64,000 nucleotides of DNA from Arion vulgaris (lineage: Eukaryota > Mollusca > Gastropoda > Stylommatophora > Arionidae). The translations under genes and the position numbers were made by a program. Positions 34,816 to 45,919 of the stretch are shown here, in pieces. The notes under the pieces are model-generated. The model made no database searches. It was not told the origin of the DNA and saw nothing but the letters and a program-made list of their open reading frames with translations. The stretch covers positions 63,272,865-63,336,864 of the forward strand of contig CM036753.1 of assembly GCA_020796225.1 (NCBI GenBank). The letters run 5' to 3'. Every line of letters starts with the position of its first letter. Positions within the stretch are counted from its first letter, which is position 1.

Positions 34816-36261
34816 TTAACAAGAAAGATTGAGTTGAAAGATGCTTTCAGAGGAAGTTATCATAGCAAGCTCGTCTTCTAGAGACGATTCTTGATCAAGA
34901 ATAACCATACCTTCAGGAAGGGTTAAATCGGATGTGGATTGGGAGCAGCTTGCATTTGTGTGAATGGGAGCAACAGTTGATTGGCAAAAGCTGTTTGCTT
35001 TTATGGGAGATTGACTACATATCTCATTGAATGCATGGGGCATTCTCCTACCTTGTTGTAAACATGGAGCACTGTCTACATAGCAAGGAGTTGCAGAGGT
35101 AGATGATGAAGTTATTAGTCTATTTTGTATCATAGACGAGCTAGGAACACAGCTACCGCTACCAAACTCTGCAATTGGATACATGCGAGGTTCTCTACTG
35201 CAATCTTGTTGAACTGATGAAGGCGCAGACAAGCATACACTATGTTTAGCTAAATTGTGCATGGTTGGTGTCGATTCTTCCTTGCTTCTATTGCAGTGTG
35301 GAAAGTTCGAGTTGGAATATATCGCCTCACGAACATCACATGTTAAAAAGTTTGCTGGAGAAACCATGTTGTTTATGCAGATACCTTTATAAAGCGTATT
35401 ACTGCTGTTGAATGAAATGTCTGAATGATCGCTACGTGGGGCGTCGTACTGGTACTGATGACAATATCTTGGCGAGCATGCACTTTGAATTGGTGTATAC
35501 GGCATTATTTGTTGGCAGCTTCCAAAACTTTGATGTGGACCTATGAAGGGTAGGTCAGTGTTGCAACCAAGAGGTTGAAAAGCAAACATTGAATAAGGAT
35601 CAGGAGCGTACCTCTCGTCAAAATCGATGGTACTATCATACATAAACTGGTATGGCTTAGAGTAAGCAGACTCTGGTAGCAATGTCCGTGGATTTAGATG
35701 TAGACATGCAGCGACCATGTTCATTGTGTTCTGAGACAGCCCTCGGGACAGCGCTTTCGCAAAGTTGACACTGTCAGGTCGAACCCCAGATTTCAGGATC
35801 TCCGCTAGAGCATGAATATAATTCCTGGCAAGACGTAGTGTTTCAATCTTGGAAAGTTTTTGAGTTTTAGAGTGACAAGGAACATGATTCCTCAATTCGT
35901 CTAAAGCAGAATTTAAACCATGCATGCGATTACGCTCTCTAGCATTGGCCTTGACTCTTCGAACACGAAGTTTTACTTTTCTGGGTTTATCACCCCTTCT
36001 TCTTTGGTCCTCGCTTTCTCGTTCATTATTTTCTTCTTCACGTTCTCGAGGTTTCTTGTCTTTAGTTGTATCTGTAGTTTCATCAAATTCAAGTTCGTCA
36101 TTTCCGTCTTCTCTGGTTGTTGAATCTGGTAAATCATCATTTTCTGATGAAGTTATGTCGTCGTCATCATCTTCATCGTATTCATCGTCATCATCGTAAA
36201 CGTCGATGAACTTGTCAGAGATTGAATGGCTGTCGTTATCACTTTCGCTTTTGATAGGCAT
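34816..36261 (-). CDS. NeuroD: NeuroD-family bHLH transcription factor
   Basis: Encodes a 481-residue nuclear transcription factor that should bind E-box DNA as a heterodimer with a Daughterless/E-type partner and drive neuronal or neuroendocrine differentiation. The N-terminus is acidic (a D/E run at residues 22-35, more to 85). It is followed by a basic nuclear-localisation stretch (87-103). The bHLH domain spans about 101-156: basic region [12 protein letters not shown] and second helix [15 protein letters not shown], whose [15 protein letters not shown] is typical of NeuroD rather than Neurogenin or Atonal. A NeuroD-specific domain follows (about 161-200, [20 protein letters not shown]). 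The C-terminus is Ser/Pro/Gln-rich, as expected for activation. The start MPIKSE is chosen because the frame's upstream 17 residues translate a polypyrimidine tract. No frameshift or missing key residue. The only intact host gene here. Confidence 0.95.
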   Translation of the reverse strand: MPIKSESDNDSHSISDKFIDVYDDDDEYDEDDDDDITSSENDDLPDSTTREDGNDELEFDETTDTTKDKKPREREEENNERESEDQRRRGDKPRKVKLRVRRVKANARERNRMHGLNSALDELRNHVPCHSKTQKLSKIETLRLARNYIHALAEILKSGVRPDSVNFAKALSRGLSQNTMNMVAACLHLNPRTLLPESAYSKPYQFMYDSTIDFDERYAPDPYSMFAFQPLGCNTDLPFIGPHQSFGSCQQIMPYTPIQSACSPRYCHQYQYDAPRSDHSDISFNSSNTLYKGICINNMVSPANFLTCDVREAIYSNSNFPHCNRSKEESTPTMHNLAKHSVCLSAPSSVQQDCSREPRMYPIAEFGSGSCVPSSSMIQNRLITSSSTSATPCYVDSAPCLQQGRRMPHAFNEICSQSPIKANSFCQSTVAPIHTNASCSQSTSDLTLPEGMVILDQESSLEDELAMITSSESIFQLNLSC

Positions 36262-36298
36262 TTTGATTCCTGAATAAAAGAAAGAAAACAAAAGTAAA
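36262..36298 (-). promoter_or_regulatory. Splice acceptor and short 5' UTR of the NeuroD coding exon
   Basis: On the minus strand, a long pyrimidine tract (TTTTGTTTTCTTTCTTTTAT) leads into TCAG at 36273-36270. Only 8 bases (36269-36262) lie between this AG and the ATG. This fits the vertebrate NeuroD layout, where a 5' UTR intron precedes one exon holding the whole coding region. The donor exon lies at higher coordinates and was not located. Confidence 0.75.
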
Positions 36299-36339
36299 TA
36301 TAATGAGGTCACAATTTTTTTTTATAGATTTCAGTAAAT

Positions 36340-36600
36340 GTCTAAACAAAACGTTATAAAGGCGAATGATTGACTTCATTAGACTGGATCAAACTAAACA
36401 ACTTTTGGGGAAGCCAATCCTCTCCAGTGTCCTAAATAGTCCGTTTCTGTTGATGAAGTCAAAGGCTTTGGTAAAGTCAATAACGGCAATAGAGTGGCTT
36501 GCGTTGTTTTCTGAAGTGTTATTGTATCGTCGGGGGAAGAAGATCATCGAAAATCTATTTTTTTTTCTCGCAACTGGCATTGTGACTCAAGGTACACCCT
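36340..36600 (-). mobile_element. LINE reverse-transcriptase fragment
   Basis: Minus strand encodes IAVIDFTKAFDFINRNGLF and LERIGFPKS: motif A (D and AFD) of a non-LTR reverse transcriptase plus the following helix. It is about 85 residues long with no other domain. It begins within 80 bp of the NeuroD splice acceptor, so it lies in the presumed 5' UTR intron. Confidence 0.75.
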
Positions 36601-36645
36601 GTCAGCCAGCTTTTTCTGACTGTTCATTATGACAAGGACGTATAT

Positions 36646-36847
36646 TGTCCCCACCAGTAATCAGAAGATATATGAAAAACTGTATTTGCTACAAGGTCAT
36701 CTGTCAACTTTGTTCTTGTACAGAGTAACGATATTGATGTCAATCATACATTGAGGTAATACCCATTCATCCTATAACTGACAAAGGTAGTTGTGTGGGT
36801 GCTGCAACATGATATTACCTACACACTTGATTACTACTGTGGGGACA
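36646..36847. mobile_element. Small inverted-repeat element (MITE candidate)
   Basis: Ends are inverted: TGTCCCCACCAGTAATCA at the left, TGATTACTACTGTGGGGACA at the right, enclosing about 165 bp without an ORF. No clear target duplication is visible, so the superfamily is unknown. Confidence 0.5.
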
Positions 36848-36889
36848 CCTTATTTTCCTTTAACTTTTCCTAACAACATTCCCATGTGG

Positions 36890-37110
36890 ACGTCTGCAGC
36901 TTAAGCTGTAGTGAGCGTACCTGGTTCAATCTCCGGGCAGTTTGGAAGCTAATTTGTTCGCTTGAATTTCTACAAACGATACAAAATAGGCCTCACAGTT
37001 CAGAAAACAATTGCCAACTACTGAACGTATAAGTGGTGCATAGAAAATCGATGGCTCGTCTAATATGGCTGATGGCGGATTTCTGTAAAGGATAATCCAC
37101 GATTTTCATT
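36890..37110 (+). mobile_element. SINE-E copy
   Basis: tRNA-like head (AGCTGTAGTGAGCGTACCTG, then GGTTCAATCTCC), followed by TTGGAAGCTAATTTGTTCGC, CAGAAAACAATTGCCAACTA and GATGGCTCGTCTA, in the order of 24235-24450. Confidence 0.7.
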
Positions 37111-37499
37111 TTCACCAACATTTCCATTATAACATTCTCCAGCTCCTTCACATTTGTTTCATCGTTGACATCGGCTACCTCCGGTAGACTGTCTATTGAG
37201 TTACGAACAGTGTCGACAACTGTGTTTCTGCAAGAGTACAGTTCGGAGTAATTTTCCACTTATCTTTTCTTTCATCTGCAAATTTCATTTTGTTCTGGAT
37301 AATCTCGCCTGATTCAGACTTTAAAAGCGGTGTAACTTTTCTGGTGGGTCATTGCTTTCTTGATGCCATCGTACATCCACTGATATTTCCGGTGTCACAT
37401 GATGACTGTATGCCCTGACAAAGTTGAAGCTCTATGTTATAAAATGACTTGCTTTATTTTGCTAATAATTATACACAGATAATACACACACACACAAAA
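37111..37499. other. No gene recognised; (CA)n near 37480-37496
   Basis: An 88-codon minus-strand frame (36993-37259) overlaps the SINE-E copy and resembles nothing known. The rest is featureless apart from a short CA run. Confidence 0.4.
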
Positions 37500-38075
37500 T
37501 AATGTCAACGGACAAAGCAAAAGGCTCCCCTAACATCCAAATAAACATTGAAGAACTTCAAAGTATAGAGAGCTACGAATACCTGGGCTCAATATTCAAC
37601 AATAACGGCGACTGCTCCAAAGAGATCTCAAGAAGATTGGTAATAGCAATTAGGACACTATGAAGAACATAGCAATCAAACACAATGAAGAATATGTGCA
37701 AATCACCAGTAAAATTTAAAATTAAAAATACTGAGAACATGCATTTTTCCAGTGGATACTTATGGTTGTGAATCATGGACCATTACATAAACAACAAGAA
37801 CGAAAATCCAGTCCTTCGAAACTAAATGCTACAGAAAGAACCCACGAATACCATGGACAGAAAAAAAGAAAGAACACTGATGTTCCTGAAAGAACTAAAT
37901 GTTAAAGAGAATTGTCTGATAAACAATATACTATACAGAAAAATTAGATACTTTGACCCCATAAAGCGCCATGATGGCCTGGAGAGAACAATATTGGAGG
38001 GCAGGCTCCCAGGACGTAGAGGCAGCGGCAGACCAAGAAGAGATGGCTACAACATATTGATCATGATGATGCTCG
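37500..38075 (+). mobile_element. LINE-Y copy, C-terminal third
   Basis: Encodes SYEYLGSIFNNNGDCSKEI, a gap, then KKERTLMFLKELNVKENCL, a FDPIKRHDGLERTILEGRLP stretch and RRGSGRPRRDGY: the LINE-Y C-terminal order. Frameshifts separate the pieces. Its 3' end meets, tail to tail, the minus-strand LINE-Z at 38060. Confidence 0.8.
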
Positions 38076-38480
38076 TCCATCACGGGTGATGATGACCACA
38101 CACATTTTCATCCAAGGGAATGTAGTTGCGTTATGTTTGTCTGTGTGTGCGTAGATGACTAGTGAGTCCGATACGGCTTGAAATGTTCTTGCACAGTGTG
38201 GGCAAAGTATACATGCACTTGTGGGAAGTTTTACTGCCTTTGTACTTTGACGTTTTTGTTCCATCCGTGCTGTTCTACCTGCCTCGCAGGCCGAGGAACT
38301 GTGTCGAAGAAGTGTGCGCCAGGCTGATCTGTCTTGAGCAACATTCTCCCAGCTGTTGACATCTATGCCAAAAGATTTCATCGAGTTCTTGAGTGAACAT
38401 ATAAAAGAAACCATGAATATGACCATCGGCGAAGTAGGTGAACTGGCTATTGAATTTAAGATACGCTGCAAAGAGAGAAA
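38060..38480 (-). mobile_element. LINE-Z C-terminal part with zinc finger
   Basis: Minus strand encodes FGIDVNSWENVAQDRSAWRT, a basic linker and a Cys2His2-like finger (CPHCARTFQ, then H and H in AHTDKH). The architecture is the same as 28775-29350, in a better preserved frame. Upstream parts are missing. Confidence 0.75.
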
Positions 38481-38929
38481 CGTCCTATAAAGGACACGCA
38501 TCTTGATGATGATGAATTATACACACATAGCATCAAATGGATCTTGTAAAAAATGTTTAATCAAATGTTTTGCCCTGGGAGGTGGTTTGTGGAAGTATTG
38601 GTACTGCTAGAACGTCTTATCATCTGACATGCCGTTTAATAAGAGTTTAATATGCTGATGTTAACTGATGTACCAGATAAGTGAAACCAGCGTTTTGGTC
38701 CTTGACCAGATAACGAATGTAATAATAAAATCTCATAACGCATGGTGACGTTTTGCATTGCAGCAATAAACTTTCTCCAAACCGGGAATATTTTTGACAA
38801 CAAGACAATATGATCGCCTCTTGCTATAAACGTCTTTGATTTGAGTTTTTCATATGGAACTGCTAAAGTGACTAATGTTGATGTGCTGAACGAATATAAG
38901 TAAGACATACAAGAATATATATGTGATAA
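38481..38929. other. Nothing recognised
   Basis: No conserved frame or family match; short minus-strand frames here are continuations of array translation. Confidence 0.5.
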
Positions 38930-39765
38930 GATAAGAGAGATATAAAACACATAGAAACAGCAGAAAATATATAGAAACAAGACAGAGATAAGCAAACACT
39001 GACATAGAAACAGCAGAAAAATATATAGGAAACAAGACAGAGATCAGCAAACACAGACAACACTGACATAGAAACAGCAGAAAAATATATAGGAAACAAG
39101 ACAGAGATCAGTAAACACAAACAACACTGACATAGAAACAGCAGAAAATATATAGGAAACAAGACAGAGATCAGCAAATACAGACAACACTGACATAGAA
39201 ACAGCAGAAAATATATAGGAAACAAGACAGAGATCAGCAAATACAGACAACACTGACATAGAAACAGCAGAAAATATATAGAAACAAGACAGAGATCAGC
39301 AATACAGACAACACTGACATAGAAACAGCAGAAAAATATATAGGAAACAAGACAGAGATCAGCAAATACAGACAACACTGACATAGAAACAGCAGAAAAA
39401 TATATAGGAAACAAGACAGAGATCAGCAAATACAGACAACACTGACATAGAAACAGCAGAAAATATATAGAAACAAGACAGAGATCAGCAAATACAGACA
39501 ACACTGACATAGAAACAGTAGAAAAATATATAGGAAACAAGACAGAGATCAGCAAACACAGACAACACTGACATAGAAACAGCAGAAAAATATATAGGAA
39601 ACAAGACAAGAGATCAGCAAACACAGACAACACTGACATAGAAACAGCAGAAAAATATATAGGAAACAAGACAGAGATCAGCAAACACAGACAACACTGA
39701 CATAGAAACAGCAGAAAAATATATAGGAAACAAGACAGAGATCAGCAAACACAGACAACACTGGA
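38930..39765. repeat. 64-bp satellite, about 13 copies
   Basis: Unit contains ACATAGAAACAGCAGAAAAA, TATATAGGAAACAAGACAGA and GATCAGCAAACACAGACAAC, spaced 63-64 bp. Small indels vary the period. A 270-codon minus-strand frame crosses the array, but the peptide only cycles and its frame is set by indels. Confidence 0.95.
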
Positions 39766-39849
39766 CAGCATGGCTTCATATCAAGGAACATCCAAGCATC
39801 AGTTAAAAAAGGTTTGCTTATTTAATTATCTGTTTAAATTGATACTGTA

Positions 39850-40310
39850 GAAACAGAAAATTAAAGAAAGTTTGTCTTCATAATTTTGTCTAAATCGGTG
39901 CCGTTAAAAAACGCAAAACATATTTTACAAGTTTGTCTTCATAGCTGTCTTGTCTAATTCGGTATTATACAAAGTATTGAAGAAAATTGTCTTCATAATT
40001 CTCTGTCTAAATCGGTACTATACAAAACATTAAAGAAATGATGTCTTCATAATTGTCTGTCTAAATCTGTACTATACAAAACATTGAAGAAACTTTATCT
40101 TCATAATTGTCTGTCTAAATCTGTACTACTCAAAACATTAAAGAAACTTTATCTTCATAATTGTCTGTCTAAATTGGTACTATACAAAACATTAAAGAAA
40201 CTTTATCTTCATAACTGTCTGTCTAAATTGGGACTATACAAAACATTAAAGAAATGATGTCTTCATAATTTTCTGTCTAATATCGGTTCTGACGAAACAC
40301 AAAACGTTAT
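39850..40310. repeat. About 54-bp degenerate repeat, 7-8 copies
   Basis: Units share TCTTCATAATTGTCTGTCTA and ACTATACAAAACATTAAAGA. The left units are more diverged. The array follows the 64-bp satellite by about 85 bp but shares no sequence with it. Confidence 0.85.
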
Positions 40311-41211
40311 ACCCTTGCGACAAGTTATAAAACCTGACATAGTTGTCGCAAAGTTCGGTATCTCTGTAGTATGCTCACTTCTCATTCTGAATCATAAGGG
40401 AAGGGGAGAGAAAAGTTGGTCGTTTTCTGCAGTCAAAGGGAGATAAAACACGATCGACCCAACAAGGATTTGCGAATATAATATTATTGTCTTTTTTGCC
40501 GTTATCTGTGCTAACATTTCCAGGCAGCAAATCCTGGGGATGTCTCTGTTTACGAGAAAATAGGAAGAAAATGTCACCATCAACTTCAGTTCTTTTTTGT
40601 TAAATTTCAAATATAAACTGTGACAGCTTGCGGTGTGGCTGACAGAAAATAGTTGTCGCTTCATTGGATGCCTTTTCCCCTGACAGATGCACGAGCTGTG
40701 CTCGAGCTTCAGTTGCCGGGAGATTTTGCTCATGATTTCTGGAATCTTGGCAGTATGACCTATTCGATATTGTAGCGTGGAGTTTGCATTATCAAATATA
40801 TTAACACGTTTGAGTTTGTTCTGTTCAGCCCACGTCGTCTTCTTGGAGAAAACATGTCAAAATGTTCGTAAGGTGTCAATGATTTTCAAACTAAAATTGA
40901 CATTAGTAATACCAACACAAAATGAAGACAACGAAATCCATGCATTCTATGAATATGTTCAGCATGAACGAGAAAATAAAATATTATCAATAATTTCGAA
41001 AATGTATGGAACGTATTAGTTCAGTACTTAGGACGTACCAATGACGTAAATTTACCAATGGGGCACAAAGAGGTTGTGAGTTTCATTTTAAACACCAAAT
41101 GTTTCATAAGTGATGAAAGTAGTTGACCATCCTACCTACTACTTACTCGGGCTAAAGATGTGAATTGACACTGCTAAGGTTACTCAACATTTTCATTCAT
41201 AACTTTGTAAT
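40311..41211. other. No supported gene
   Basis: Two short frames (minus 40392-40733, plus 40777-41019) lack recognisable domains. A ureidopeptide, transposase or RNA gene was not seen. Confidence 0.45.
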
Positions 41212-42535
41212 CAGGAAACTGGTTATTGGTTACTAAACTGACGTCATTGCACTCCGGGCAGACCCATAGGTGCTCAGTCTCCCCAATAGATATCGAAGAG
41301 TATGCATACTGATGGTTCCTGTGGCTCGCTGATTAAACACACCTCTCACTCTGCCTCTCAGGCATCCAGTTCGACTTGAACAACGGGTAACTCCAAACTG
41401 CTTAAATTGCTTGATCGATTCAACATCGATATTAGTGTCCTCATCCAACAGAGAGTCTCGAAGAGACCGAAGAATATCCCCCTTATCCATCTTCAACTCC
41501 CCAACAATCGATGCTGTTGATGCAAGTCTGTCCGCTCTCTCATTACCGTAAACAGCCGCTTGCCCAGGACAGTATATCCACGTAAGCTGCTGGAGGTTAG
41601 AAACTTCTATAGACGACATCCACTCATACCGAAACCTGCCATTCTGGATCTTGTGAAGCATCGACTGAGAGTCAGATACAACAACTGCCCCAGTAAATGA
41701 AGTCCCAGAAATCCAATGGAGGGCAGCAGTAACGCCTCAACCTCCATCCTCATACTAGAAGTAGTTGTCCTGTATGCCCTACTTCGCTCTGCAACAACCC
41801 TACCATGCGCATTAGCCAAGAAACCCCAGCCGGATTTCTCACCACGTTGAACCGACCCATCGGTATATACAACAACATCATCATCCCTTGCATTATCTTC
41901 TATCAGCTGCTTAACTGCGAGATCAGCCTTCATGTTGCCCCAATCTCTACATTCTCTTCCAAGAGTAATGATAACGTTGAGATAGTTCATCATGCTACCA
42001 TCTGTTGGGATCCATTCTTTCCCTTTTGGTAGAGTCGCAACCGTAGTCACCTGGCCAATTGTTCTCTCAGCCTGGGCCATCCACGACATGCCACGCTTGA
42101 TTCTCGTGCCCTTAACATCATTAGTGTTCTTGTGAAGTGGATGTCTCTTATCCGAAGTAACCCGCATATATGCCTTGGTTTGGGCGATTGCATGACGTGA
42201 GCGTAGTGACAGAAGGCCAAGCATATATCTCATCTTCACAATGGGGTATCTCTAGTGCAGCCCAGAACTATACGCATACCTTCATTCTGAACCCGTTCGA
42301 GTCGTTCACATTGTGATCTTGATATCGTAAAAATTCCGAGTCCGTAATCTACCACTGACAGTACCAGTCGATCGAACAAAAGGGCAAGTAGTCTCTGCTC
42401 AAGGTGTGCGGCCACCATAACTTTGAGAGCCGCAAGACCACGCTTGCACCGTTGTATCGTCTGTTCAATATGGTGTTTGAAAGATAAACTACGATCAAAG
42501 GTTATTCCAAGATAGCAACTAGTACTGTCTAGTTT
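41212..42535 (-). mobile_element. LINE-I, RT C-terminus plus RNase H, best copy
   Basis: Reading down the minus strand: CYLGITFDRSLSFKHHIEQT, SVVDYGLGIFTISR and a VQNEGMRIVLGC thumb-type segment, then RNase H. YTDGS supplies the first catalytic Asp, MRMEVEAL the Glu, a VVVSDSQS segment in a shifted frame the next Asp, and GNERADRLA the last. The order is that of I-clade elements. Breaks occur near 42236 and 41730. The catalytic residues all survive although the frame does not. Truncated at 42535. Confidence 0.88.
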
Positions 42536-42819
42536 AGTTTAGTCGTCCGGTAATCATCACTGTACATTGAACCAATTAGTTCATCAGTGATTCCATCTCC
42601 TCAGTATGTCTCTCAACGTGTGGCAACTAACGACACCGGTATTTTTTTGTATTTACTATTCTTCTTTGACTACCAGTTAAGTGCTCTTGTCTAACTACAC
42701 AACATTTGACTTAATTAGGACTGTATATCTGCGAGATAACAAAAATGTACTGTGTTTAATCAGCTAGATACAGGAACCTTTAGCATGAAAAATCGTTAAC
42801 TTCTGCTTGGTAGATTAAG
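42536..42819. other. Nothing recognised
   Basis: AT-rich; no ORF or family match. Confidence 0.5.
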
Positions 42820-43200
42820 CATATCATCATTTAATAGCTTGTCCTGAGCTGAACTTTGCCACCAAAACAATTCTCGGAATTGCTCATCTCGCCTCTCTCT
42901 CTCTCTCTCTCTCTCCCCCTTTTCTTCCTCAGCCAGATGTCTCGCCTCTGCAGCCGTTATGCTGAAATCATCAGTGACATCCTGACTCCATCTTTCCGTG
43001 ACCTACCTCTTTTCCATTTTGCCGGATACCATCCTTTATAATAGTATTTTTCAATCTTGTCTTTTTATATGTCTTAAAAACCTAAATTTTCTCAGTTTTT
43101 TTTTGGGGGTATCATCAGCCAGTTTGCTTTGATTTTAAATTCTGTCTGGATATATCGATTTGTTATCTTCTTTGTCTATTATATACGTAGTACTTTTCTC
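42820..43200 (-). mobile_element. LINE-Y 3' fragment
   Basis: Matches 53945-54300 and 7605-7930 (TAGCTTGTCCTGAGC at the 3' end, CAGATGTC...CCTCTGCAGCC). The minus-strand protein is destroyed by indels and a (TC)n run at 42893-42915. Confidence 0.65.
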
Positions 43201-43210
43201 TAATATCTAA

Positions 43211-44116
43211 TCTAATATATATATATAAGACAAAGTTGAATGAAATTGTATGTCTGTCACAATTGTTTGGAGATATTTGGACATCCTACGGACTTGAAAT
43301 TTGGCAAGAAGGTGGCTTCATGGATACGAAGAGGGAAAATTATAAATCTAGACTTTTTATACGTTTCTATAACCCATATTCCCAGCTTAGCGCACATGGT
43401 CTTTCTGCATAGAAATCACCGAAAGCGTCTTTCCATGTTTTCACGAAGTTCCCGGTCATGTGATCATGTTGTTACTTTCGGCGAAACCCTCTAATCACAA
43501 ATTACGGTAGTTTTACAAAATACAAAACAATGACAATACACAGCAACGTTTCGACCAACAAGGCCTTTATCAAACAAACAATACAACAAAGTGACGAATA
43601 TCACAGCACACTACATATAGACTTTGACAAAGATTATTACTTTCCGCTCAAGTCCTGTGGTCATATGCTATGATAAAGGCCCTATTATTATAACAACATA
43701 TTTTAAACACATTTATTTATAACTTTTCTAGGTAGTTGATAGCGTTCCTGCCTATATAGCAGTAGACATGCATTCGATTCACGTTCGTGCAAAATATTTT
43801 ATTTTTAAACATGTCGATAAGTTAATAATCTAATAAATTTAATTTGCTAATTATTGTTTTTCAACTTTCACGGGAATTCAATTGTATCAGGTTTTACTGG
43901 TAATCGAAATGATTGACACTTTAAATTGTTATTTGTCAACTTTCACGGGAACGGGAATTCTGTTTATCATGTATTACTGGCCGATGCATGGAGAGAAAGC
44001 GTATTGTTTTTAATGTGGAAGAAGCCGATTTTGAAGCAACGTGGCATGTTTCTTTAAGGGATTTTACAAATAGATTTAAACTAAATTCCCCGTACGCAGA
44101 ACGGGTAAACTGCTAG
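43211..44116. mobile_element. Helitron-like non-autonomous element
   Basis: Starts TCTAATATATATATATAAGA after an A. It ends with a hairpin (CCCGT / ACGGG, 44089-44105) followed 7 bases later by CTAG (44113-44116), with a T next. TC...CTRR ends, a subterminal hairpin and an A/T insertion site are Helitron hallmarks. There is no Rep/helicase gene. The segment AACTTTCACGGGAA is duplicated internally (43862 and 43939). A Penelope-type patch lies inside. Confidence 0.6.
43541..43683. mobile_element. Penelope-like terminal remnant with hammerhead-like core
   Basis: Minus strand 43575-43541 reads TTGATAAAGGCC, a short loop, GGTCGAAACG: the pattern CUGAUGA, stem II, GAAA of the minimal hammerhead in Penelope-like element ends, with two changes in the first box. 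A plus-strand TGATAAAGGCCCT at 43671 is a second, inverted half-site. The core is mutated, so activity is doubtful. Confidence 0.4.
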
Positions 44117-44494
44117 TTTATATATAAAAGCGCATATATATGTTTCCACTGTCCGTGTTTCAAACTCATACGTTGCTACTGAAAATTTGAAGGGTCTTAT
44201 TATTCCGATCTGTATTTTTTCTTTCAGATTCATGTAATACTGTACTAATCTTCTGCTGAACAATTAGAAAATTAGGAAGCTGCAAGAAAAACGCGAAATA
44301 GTTGTGCAATATTAAGAAACTTTTGTCATCTATAAATACCGATATATGTGTAGTCATGGTAGTGTCTCTAACTACTGCTGTTTATCCCCTCTTTTGTTTA
44401 CTTATCTTGTTTGACAACTGAGTAACATAATAATAAAAACAAGTCACTCATTGTTGGTCTATTTTTCTAACATATCATTTACGTGTTACTTAAA
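44117..44494. other. Nothing recognised
   Basis: AT-rich; short frames only. Confidence 0.5.
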
Positions 44495-44590
44495 TGTAAT
44501 CTAGAGAGTCGCGATAATATAGTGATTAATGCACTTGCTTGATATGCGTGTTGTTCGGGTTCAGTTCCATCATGGTAATGACATTTTTGT
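44495..44590 (+). mobile_element. tRNA-like SINE head
   Basis: A-box-like CGATAATATAGTGATTAATG and B-box-like GGTTCAGTTCC (44560-44570) at tRNA spacing, followed directly by LINE-Q coding sequence. Confidence 0.5.
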
Positions 44591-45398
44591 TTCGATATCC
44601 ATCACTTACTGCTTTTATGATGAGACATATAAAGATCACAACCTTGGTGCTCTTCTACATGAACTGCTTTTTGCAGATGATCAAGTAATTATTGCCACGA
44701 AAAAAAACCCACTTACAGAAGCTTATCAACAAATGAAATAACACATATAATGATCACAATATGAAAATTAACGTGGAAAAAACTGTTCCACACTATCAAG
44801 TCAAGAAAAGAAAAGAAATATCTTCATAGGAAACAAATAACTGAGACATATGAAAAACTTCTACATATTTAAGAAGCTTGATAACAGCAGATGGAAGAAT
44901 TAACACCGTCGAAATACAACAAAGTGGCAACAAAGCAAGCCAAATTATCGGCTAAATGACACCGATACTCAACATGTCTCTTTACAAAACATAGCAAGCC
45001 TTATACAATACGATCTTCAACCTAACGTTGTGCTATCAGTGTCAAAATTGTATATTTACAACAAACGAAAAAAAAGACAAAAATCACAGACACGGAGATG
45101 AAATGCTTGCGAGAAATAGCGGGAGCAACAAGCAGAGATATTTTTTAAACGAGACTTAGAAACTTGTTAGAAACAACACCAGTGCTAGAGCATTTTTATC
45201 TTCAGTACGCCTCGAGCTTGTAAGAGAGTCACTGCTAGACTCACACCGAAGTATATGACACTATGTTCACTTCAATGCACCCGTCATCACTATGAACAAA
45301 GAATTATGCAAGATATGAAAGAAATCTCTGGAAACCTACTCCATCAGAAGATGACTTCAGAATATATACCAACATGAAGTAGAAAGTACAAACTTTAC
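44591..45398 (+). mobile_element. LINE-Q copy with FADD motif
   Basis: Encodes LHELLFADDQVIIATKKN, the catalytic FADD box of reverse transcriptase. Decayed segments follow: a GRINTVEIQ box, TLYNTIFNLTLCYQCQN and TTPVLEHF. The order is as in other LINE-Q copies, with several stops and frameshifts. An hAT MITE inserted just after it at 45407. Confidence 0.75.
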
Positions 45399-45406
45399 GG
45401 TCTGAC

Positions 45407-45571
45407 CAGTGGCGGCTCGTGATCATTTTTGTTGGTGGGGCCAGACAAATTTTTCCGGATAAATCATGGTTTTTGGTAGTTATATTTTAATTTATAAAAT
45501 AATAAATACACGTTATACATTATGTTTGATGGGGCCCGGCCCCACTGGCCCTTAATGACTAGCCGCCACTG
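45407..45571. mobile_element. hAT MITE, 165 bp, perfect target duplication
   Basis: Terminal inverted repeats CAGTGGCGGCT / AGCCGCCACTG. It is flanked by perfect 8-bp direct repeats GGTCTGAC at 45399-45406 and 45572-45579. No ORF. A sibling lies at 49135-49294. The intact target duplication implies recent insertion compared with the LINEs around it. Confidence 0.92.
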
Positions 45572-45579
45572 GGTCTGAC

Positions 45580-45919
45580 ACAGGTAAAAATGTGCAGATT
45601 CGTGCTACCTTGTGGATTAGAAAACAACAGCCCAGGGGTATAATAGTGGCCAGAGCCTTTCGACTGACTGTGTGATAGCTGGAACTGTTAGCATTATGAC
45701 ACCTGTCCAGTAACTCAGTCGATGTCTCACTGAAAGTCTAATGTAACACGATGTGGACCACCGTTCACTGGTGTTCCATATAGACATACATATCATATAT
45801 AAACAGCATCTGCACACACACACAAATCTAAAACCAAACAGGAGACTCAAAAGGAAACTTAAATTTCTGTAACAACACCCCAAGAAAAGCAAGCTAGCAG
45901 AATACTAGAGAAGATAAGA
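45580..45919. other. No gene seen
   Basis: A 91-codon minus-strand frame (45617-45892) has no recognisable domain. The region separates two LINE-Q copies. Confidence 0.4.

Noticed and set aside
35920..36199. Plus-strand ORFs opposite the NeuroD N-terminus
   Set aside because: Antisense shadows of the Asp/Glu-rich and Arg-rich coding sequence.
36262..36312. NeuroD start 17 codons upstream (MTSLYLLL)
   Set aside because: Those codons translate an intron pyrimidine tract ending in TCAG; NeuroD proteins do not begin with a hydrophobic leader.
38872..39684. 270-codon minus-strand ORF with hydrophobic repeats resembling a membrane protein
   Set aside because: It is the 64-bp satellite read in one phase; frame continuity depends on indels.
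40392..41019. Pair of divergent short ORFs (113 and 80 codons)
   Set aside because: No domain or homologous pattern recognised, and length is expected by chance.
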